A DNA stretch of 64,000 nucleotides from a virus: positions 62,001 through 126,000 of IMG/VR virus record IMGVR_UViG_3300019124_000038; one strand, 5' to 3'. Below the pieces are notes generated by a model. That model saw only the letters and a list, made by a program, of their open reading frames with translations, ran no database searches and had not been told where the DNA came from. Position numbers and translations under genes: made by a program. How positions within the stretch are numbered: the stretch's first letter is position 1; the number at the start of each line of letters is the position of its first letter. Positions 61,497 to 64,000 of this stretch are shown here, piece after piece.

Positions 61497-61558
61497 CTTA
61501 TATCTGTATTATAGCACGTATGAGTCTAGCAGACAAGCATTTTTGCCTATCTGCTAGA
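61497..61558 (-). promoter_or_regulatory. Hairpin plus leftward promoter, module copy 14
   Basis: Minus strand: TTGTCT (61536-61531), 17 bp, TATAAT (61513-61508), TATAAG (61502-61497). A perfect 9-bp inverted repeat (61525-61533 / 61550-61558) lies just after the amidoligase stop, and its promoter-proximal arm overlaps the -35. No T run follows. Confidence 0.85.
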
Positions 61559-61565
61559 GTCGTTT

Positions 61566-62504
61566 TTATACGGTTGCGGCTACAGCACGAGACTCGTTCA
61601 GCCTATCGTACATGTTGGCGATAGCATCCTCTCCGATCAGCGGCGGAGTAAAGCCAAGGCCAATTGTCTGACAAAAACGGTCAGCCGCTTGCTCAGGGGT
61701 TGTCGCACGATACATGCGACGGATTGCACTGTTGATATCGCCAATATCTGTGTTCTTAACATACTCAACGATCTTGTACGCCATCAGCGCAAAGGTTTGA
61801 ATTTGTTCAAGATTTTCGACACAGTTGAACAGTCTGAACTCAACAGTCGGATAGCTCGAACCAAATACGTTCATCCAATGGTATTTCGAGTTGTTGGCTC
61901 GTGGAAATCCGTTCTGCCCGAACCAATAAGGGAGGTCGTTATAGGGATCATTGTTCGCTTGCTCCCAATCGACGGTTGAGAATCGGCTGGAGCGATGGAA
62001 AACGCGCCGCCATGCTTCATCGAGACTACGACAGTAGCTGTTGCCAAGGCGATAGTTGCGAACGAACATGAAGATGATTCGCTCAATGCCCTTCCCGAAA
62101 CGCAAGAGCTTTGCCTTCTCTTCCATCGTGAAGTCGCTGATATCTACATGTACGTGAGTACCAGCTTCTTCGCCCGTATGCCAGCCAACTTCCTGCATCT
62201 TACTCCAGATTCCCACCAGATCATTAAGATCGCGAATCGGCTCACAAAGAGTCAGCTCTACGCCAAAGCTCGAACTACGCTCACGCCAAGTACAATCGCA
62301 GGAGTATTCGTCACAGGAGTAACAGAAGCCGTCATCATCATCGTCATCACTATCGTCTGCCCAATCACCGTTACGCAGAGAGCCATCATAGTCATTGTAG
62401 ACGTTGGGGATAGAGAAATTTTTCGGGTTTGTTTCAGTATAGCCTTCCATTTCGATGCCGATTTGTCGATTAAGGTTAGAGATCGTTTCTACGGCTAATG
62501 GCAC
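61566..62504 (-). CDS. Amidoligase-family enzyme with acidic insert
   Basis: 312 residues. QIGIEMEGY near 14-22, YDGSL near 39, a FGVELTL strand near 80-86, THVHVDIS near 116-123, a NYRLGNSYCR region near 150 and TVEFRLFN near 219-226 are the conserved steps of the putative amidoligase family (glutamine synthetase-like fold), thought to join amino groups to carboxylates. Residues 50-72 form an unusual insert, seven Asp in eight residues followed by CYSCDEYSCDC, not part of the core. ATG behind promoter copy 15. The substrate is unknown. Confidence 0.8.
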   Translation of the reverse strand: MPLAVETISNLNRQIGIEMEGYTETNPKNFSIPNVYNDYDGSLRNGDWADDSDDDDDDGFCYSCDEYSCDCTWRERSSSFGVELTLCEPIRDLNDLVGIWSKMQEVGWHTGEEAGTHVHVDISDFTMEEKAKLLRFGKGIERIIFMFVRNYRLGNSYCRSLDEAWRRVFHRSSRFSTVDWEQANNDPYNDLPYWFGQNGFPRANNSKYHWMNVFGSSYPTVEFRLFNCVENLEQIQTFALMAYKIVEYVKNTDIGDINSAIRRMYRATTPEQAADRFCQTIGLGFTPPLIGEDAIANMYDRLNESRAVAATV

Positions 62505-62524
62505 TTGTGATTCCTCCTTGTTAT

Positions 62525-62564
62525 CTTATGTTTATATTATAGAAGATTGGTAGAAAAGAGTCAA
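62525..62564 (-). promoter_or_regulatory. Promoter, 11-bp-repeat module copy 15 (leftward)
   Basis: Minus strand: TTGACT (62564-62559), 17 bp, TATAAT (62541-62536), CATAAG (62530-62525), with CTTTCC before the -35 and ACAAGGAGG after. Drives the amidoligase gene. Confidence 0.88.
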
Positions 62565-62577
62565 GGAAAGATCGCCG

Positions 62578-62802
62578 CTAAATTTCCTCCCACGGTAGTA
62601 GCTCAGTCCCTTCCAAAAGAAGGACATTCGATTTCGGTAGTGCTGTTACATGCAGGATACGGATAAACCAGCCACTAAGATTTAATATTGCGCCCTCGGA
62701 TAGCATGTCCATAACTTGTTCAGCATCATTTGTAAATTCGAACCGTTGGTAGTTCATCAATCCGTCATGGTAGACGTAAAGAACTGCCCTATCTAGTTTC
62801 AT
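62578..62802 (-). CDS. Hypothetical protein, 74 aa
   Basis: ATG after AAGGAGAATTCACA on the minus strand. Beta-rich with LDRAVLYVYHDGLMNYQRFEF and a second sheet region IRILHVTALPKS. It is the last gene before promoter copy 15. Similar in size to other small beta proteins here; no family recognised. Confidence 0.5.
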   Translation of the reverse strand: MKLDRAVLYVYHDGLMNYQRFEFTNDAEQVMDMLSEGAILNLSGWFIRILHVTALPKSNVLLLEGTELLPWEEI

Positions 62803-62835
62803 TGTGAATTCTCCTTATAGTCAGATATTTGACGA

Positions 62836-62870
62836 TAAAAAAGAGGGAGGGGAGTATTACACCCCGTCCC
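62836..62870 (-). terminator. Rho-independent terminator (leftward)
   Basis: Minus strand GGGACGGGG / CCCCTCCC stem with one bulged C, followed by TCTTTTTT. It ends the Q/N-rich protein gene, whose stop is at 62870-62872. Confidence 0.85.
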
Positions 62871-63712
62871 TACATGTTTTCACGGATTTGCTGGTTGAAC
62901 GCCGCGATTGCTTCTTCAATATACTTGGTTTGGCTGTAGCCCATCAGCTCTGCATATGCCATCATTTCGTCTTTGACCGACTTCGAGATCGCCGTGTTGA
63001 TCTGTGCTTTTTCGACAGCAGACGTTTGTTCCTCTGATTCTACGGGAAGCGGCTCACCGATTTCAAAGAGCGTGTCGTTCAGTTGCTTGACTTCGCCCTC
63101 ACGCTTGATGAGCAACATGCGCCATTTCGGAGAGGATAGTGCGCCAAGCACGTCTTCCACGTCAGATTTTCGAATGACGATATGCGGTGCGGTGATGACG
63201 TAGTATTCGCCGTTAGTCTCTAGCGTTGCATTCGGCGTTGCGTTCTTAATACGATCAGCCAACGAGCGCATCTGGCGGCCATCAGCGAAAGTCTTTTTCA
63301 GCGAAAGGGCTACGTGGTTAGTGGGCATGATCGTTACTCCTTCGATGGGAGATTGGGGAATATCGGTCGAATGTTGCTGTCCAGTCTGCGTATTGGCTGG
63401 CAGTTGTTCGGTTGCGGCAGACGCGTCTGCTAGCGGTGTCGTGGTTTCAGTATTGGCGGAAGCGGATGATTCGTTGTTTTGCTCTTCGGTAGCGGTTGCC
63501 GCCGCTTCTTGCAGACCTTGAATGTGCTGTTCTTGGAAGGTGTCGTCGTTACCGATTGCCTGAGCTACGTGAGCAAGAGTTTGAGTTTGCACTTGTTGAG
63601 TTTGGGATTGTTCTTGGTTCATGTTGTTGACCTCCACGTTGTTGTTGGTGTTGCGACGGTTGCTACCACCACGGCGGTTGTTACGAGCTTCTTGTTGTTC
63701 TTGACGCGGCAT
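62870..63712 (-). CDS. Q/N-rich protein with RHH-like C-terminus
   Basis: 280 residues. The first 115 are low complexity: Asn, Gln, Arg, Thr, Ala and Ser with MNQEQSQTQQVQTQTLAH, likely disordered. Residues 125-200 form a folded alpha/beta domain (NHVALSLKKTFADGRQMRSL, YYVITAPHIVIRKSDVEDVL). The last 50 (AISKSVKDEMMAYAELMGYS, then YIEEAIAAFNQQI) look like a ribbon-helix-helix or short helical DNA-binding end. A phage-like scaffold or DNA-organising role is possible. AAGGGG precedes the ATG. Confidence 0.6.
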   Translation of the reverse strand: MPRQEQQEARNNRRGGSNRRNTNNNVEVNNMNQEQSQTQQVQTQTLAHVAQAIGNDDTFQEQHIQGLQEAAATATEEQNNESSASANTETTTPLADASAATEQLPANTQTGQQHSTDIPQSPIEGVTIMPTNHVALSLKKTFADGRQMRSLADRIKNATPNATLETNGEYYVITAPHIVIRKSDVEDVLGALSSPKWRMLLIKREGEVKQLNDTLFEIGEPLPVESEEQTSAVEKAQINTAISKSVKDEMMAYAELMGYSQTKYIEEAIAAFNQQIRENM

Positions 63713-63814
63713 TATTCATGCACCCCTTAGTTGAGTTTTTGTTGTTCCCTCTCTTCTTGGTTATAGTATAGTCGATCTCTACCCGTTTGATACCTACATG
63801 TTGAATATTTTTTT

Positions 63815-64000
63815 CTACAGTACGGTGAGCGATACTCTACGGTGGAGACCATTCGCGTCAACGTAGTAGAAGTAGTTCTTATCCCACCAAGCTGTGCTCG
63901 CTGGAGGATACTCCCACCATTCTGTCTTGAACCAAAGAAATCCAGAGATGCGGCGAAACTTCCGTGGCTCGATCTCTTCTCCCAACAGATCGCGCACTTC
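63815..64000 (-). CDS. Leftward gene cut by the window edge
   Basis: The minus-strand frame is open to the right edge; a GTG at 63997 exists, but the true start may be beyond. The visible 61 residues are rich in Trp, Tyr and Arg (KTEWWEYPPASTAWWDKNYF) and predicted beta. The 102-bp gap to the next leftward gene (63713-63814) holds no clear promoter. Function unknown. Confidence 0.5.
   Translation of the reverse strand, partial: EVRDLLGEEIEPRKFRRISGFLWFKTEWWEYPPASTAWWDKNYFYYVDANGLHRRVSLTVL

Noticed and set aside
63765-63793. Sixteenth module promoter (leftward TATACT at 63770)
   Set aside because: No acceptable -35 at 16-18 bp and the bases 11 bp downstream (CAAGAA) do not match.
1-64000. 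tRNA, rRNA, integrase, transposase or attachment sites
   Set aside because: None recognised by eye on either strand; a tRNA scan and profile search would be needed to exclude them firmly.

Overview
The window looks like part of a large conjugative plasmid, or plasmid-like mobile genome, from a Bacillota (Bacilli-type) host. The grounds are AGGAGG ribosome binding sites before nearly every gene, frequent TTG and GTG starts, TTGACA-N17-TATAAT promoters, tight packing with ATGA and TAATG overlaps, a class Ib ribonucleotide reductase, a ParM-type segregation actin and a Gram-positive type IV secretion gene set. No rRNA, tRNA, ribosomal protein, CRISPR, integrase, terminase or capsid gene was seen. 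Many genes are of the kind found in large phages (thymidylate synthase, DHFR, RNR, Erf, RusA, primase, polymerase, NAMPT, PRPP synthetase), so a phage-plasmid cannot be excluded.

Layout. 1-1.7 kb: tiny Cys-pair proteins and a DUF4326 protein. 1.7-10.6 kb: replication and expression block (DnaG-type primase, YqeY, SSB-like protein, NUDIX-like protein, DNA polymerase III alpha, sigma factor). 10.6-22.2 kb: nucleotide block (thyA, DHFR, RecB/Cas4-like nuclease, nrdI-nrdE-nrdF, DNA methyltransferase, NrdH-like redoxin). 22.2-27.4 kb: HNH-AP2 homing-type nuclease, patatin, then a promoter and an operon holding a protein with 13 His-x-Asp repeats, a radical SAM/SPASM enzyme and a Cys-Cys motif protein. 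27.5-30.8 kb: Erf, RusA, small secreted and membrane proteins, P-loop kinase. 30.8-34.2 kb: two glycosyltransferases and a sugar nucleotidyltransferase. 34.3-40.8 kb: DNA-binding protein, HTH-phosphoesterase, PRPP synthetase, HAD-HNH fusion, NAMPT. 41.2-49.7 kb: ParM, ParR-like protein and the secretion genes (pilin-like, VirB6-like, PrgI-like, VirB4-like, coupling ATPase). 49.8-51.2 kb: leftward small genes. 51.3-53.0 kb: rightward replication-relaxation protein and zincin. 53.0-64.0 kb: leftward block with NadR, PnuC, macro domain protein, phosphohexomutase, RNase M5-like Toprim protein, lipoproteins, amidoligase and a Q/N-rich protein.

How it works together. The element carries its own DNA synthesis enzymes, dNTP supply and a nearly complete NAD+ salvage route (PRPP synthetase, NAMPT, NadR, PnuC, plus a TARG1-like macro domain protein), which may resist NAD+-depleting or ADP-ribosylating host defences. 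Fifteen transcription units on both strands share one promoter design: a CC-TTGACA box, a 17-18 bp spacer, TATAAT, and a second TATAAG/T exactly 11 bp downstream, which suggests an element-wide regulon. The two most novel-looking items are that regulon and the His-x-Asp repeat/radical SAM operon, a candidate peptide-modification system. All functional names come from reading motifs by eye; no database search was run.
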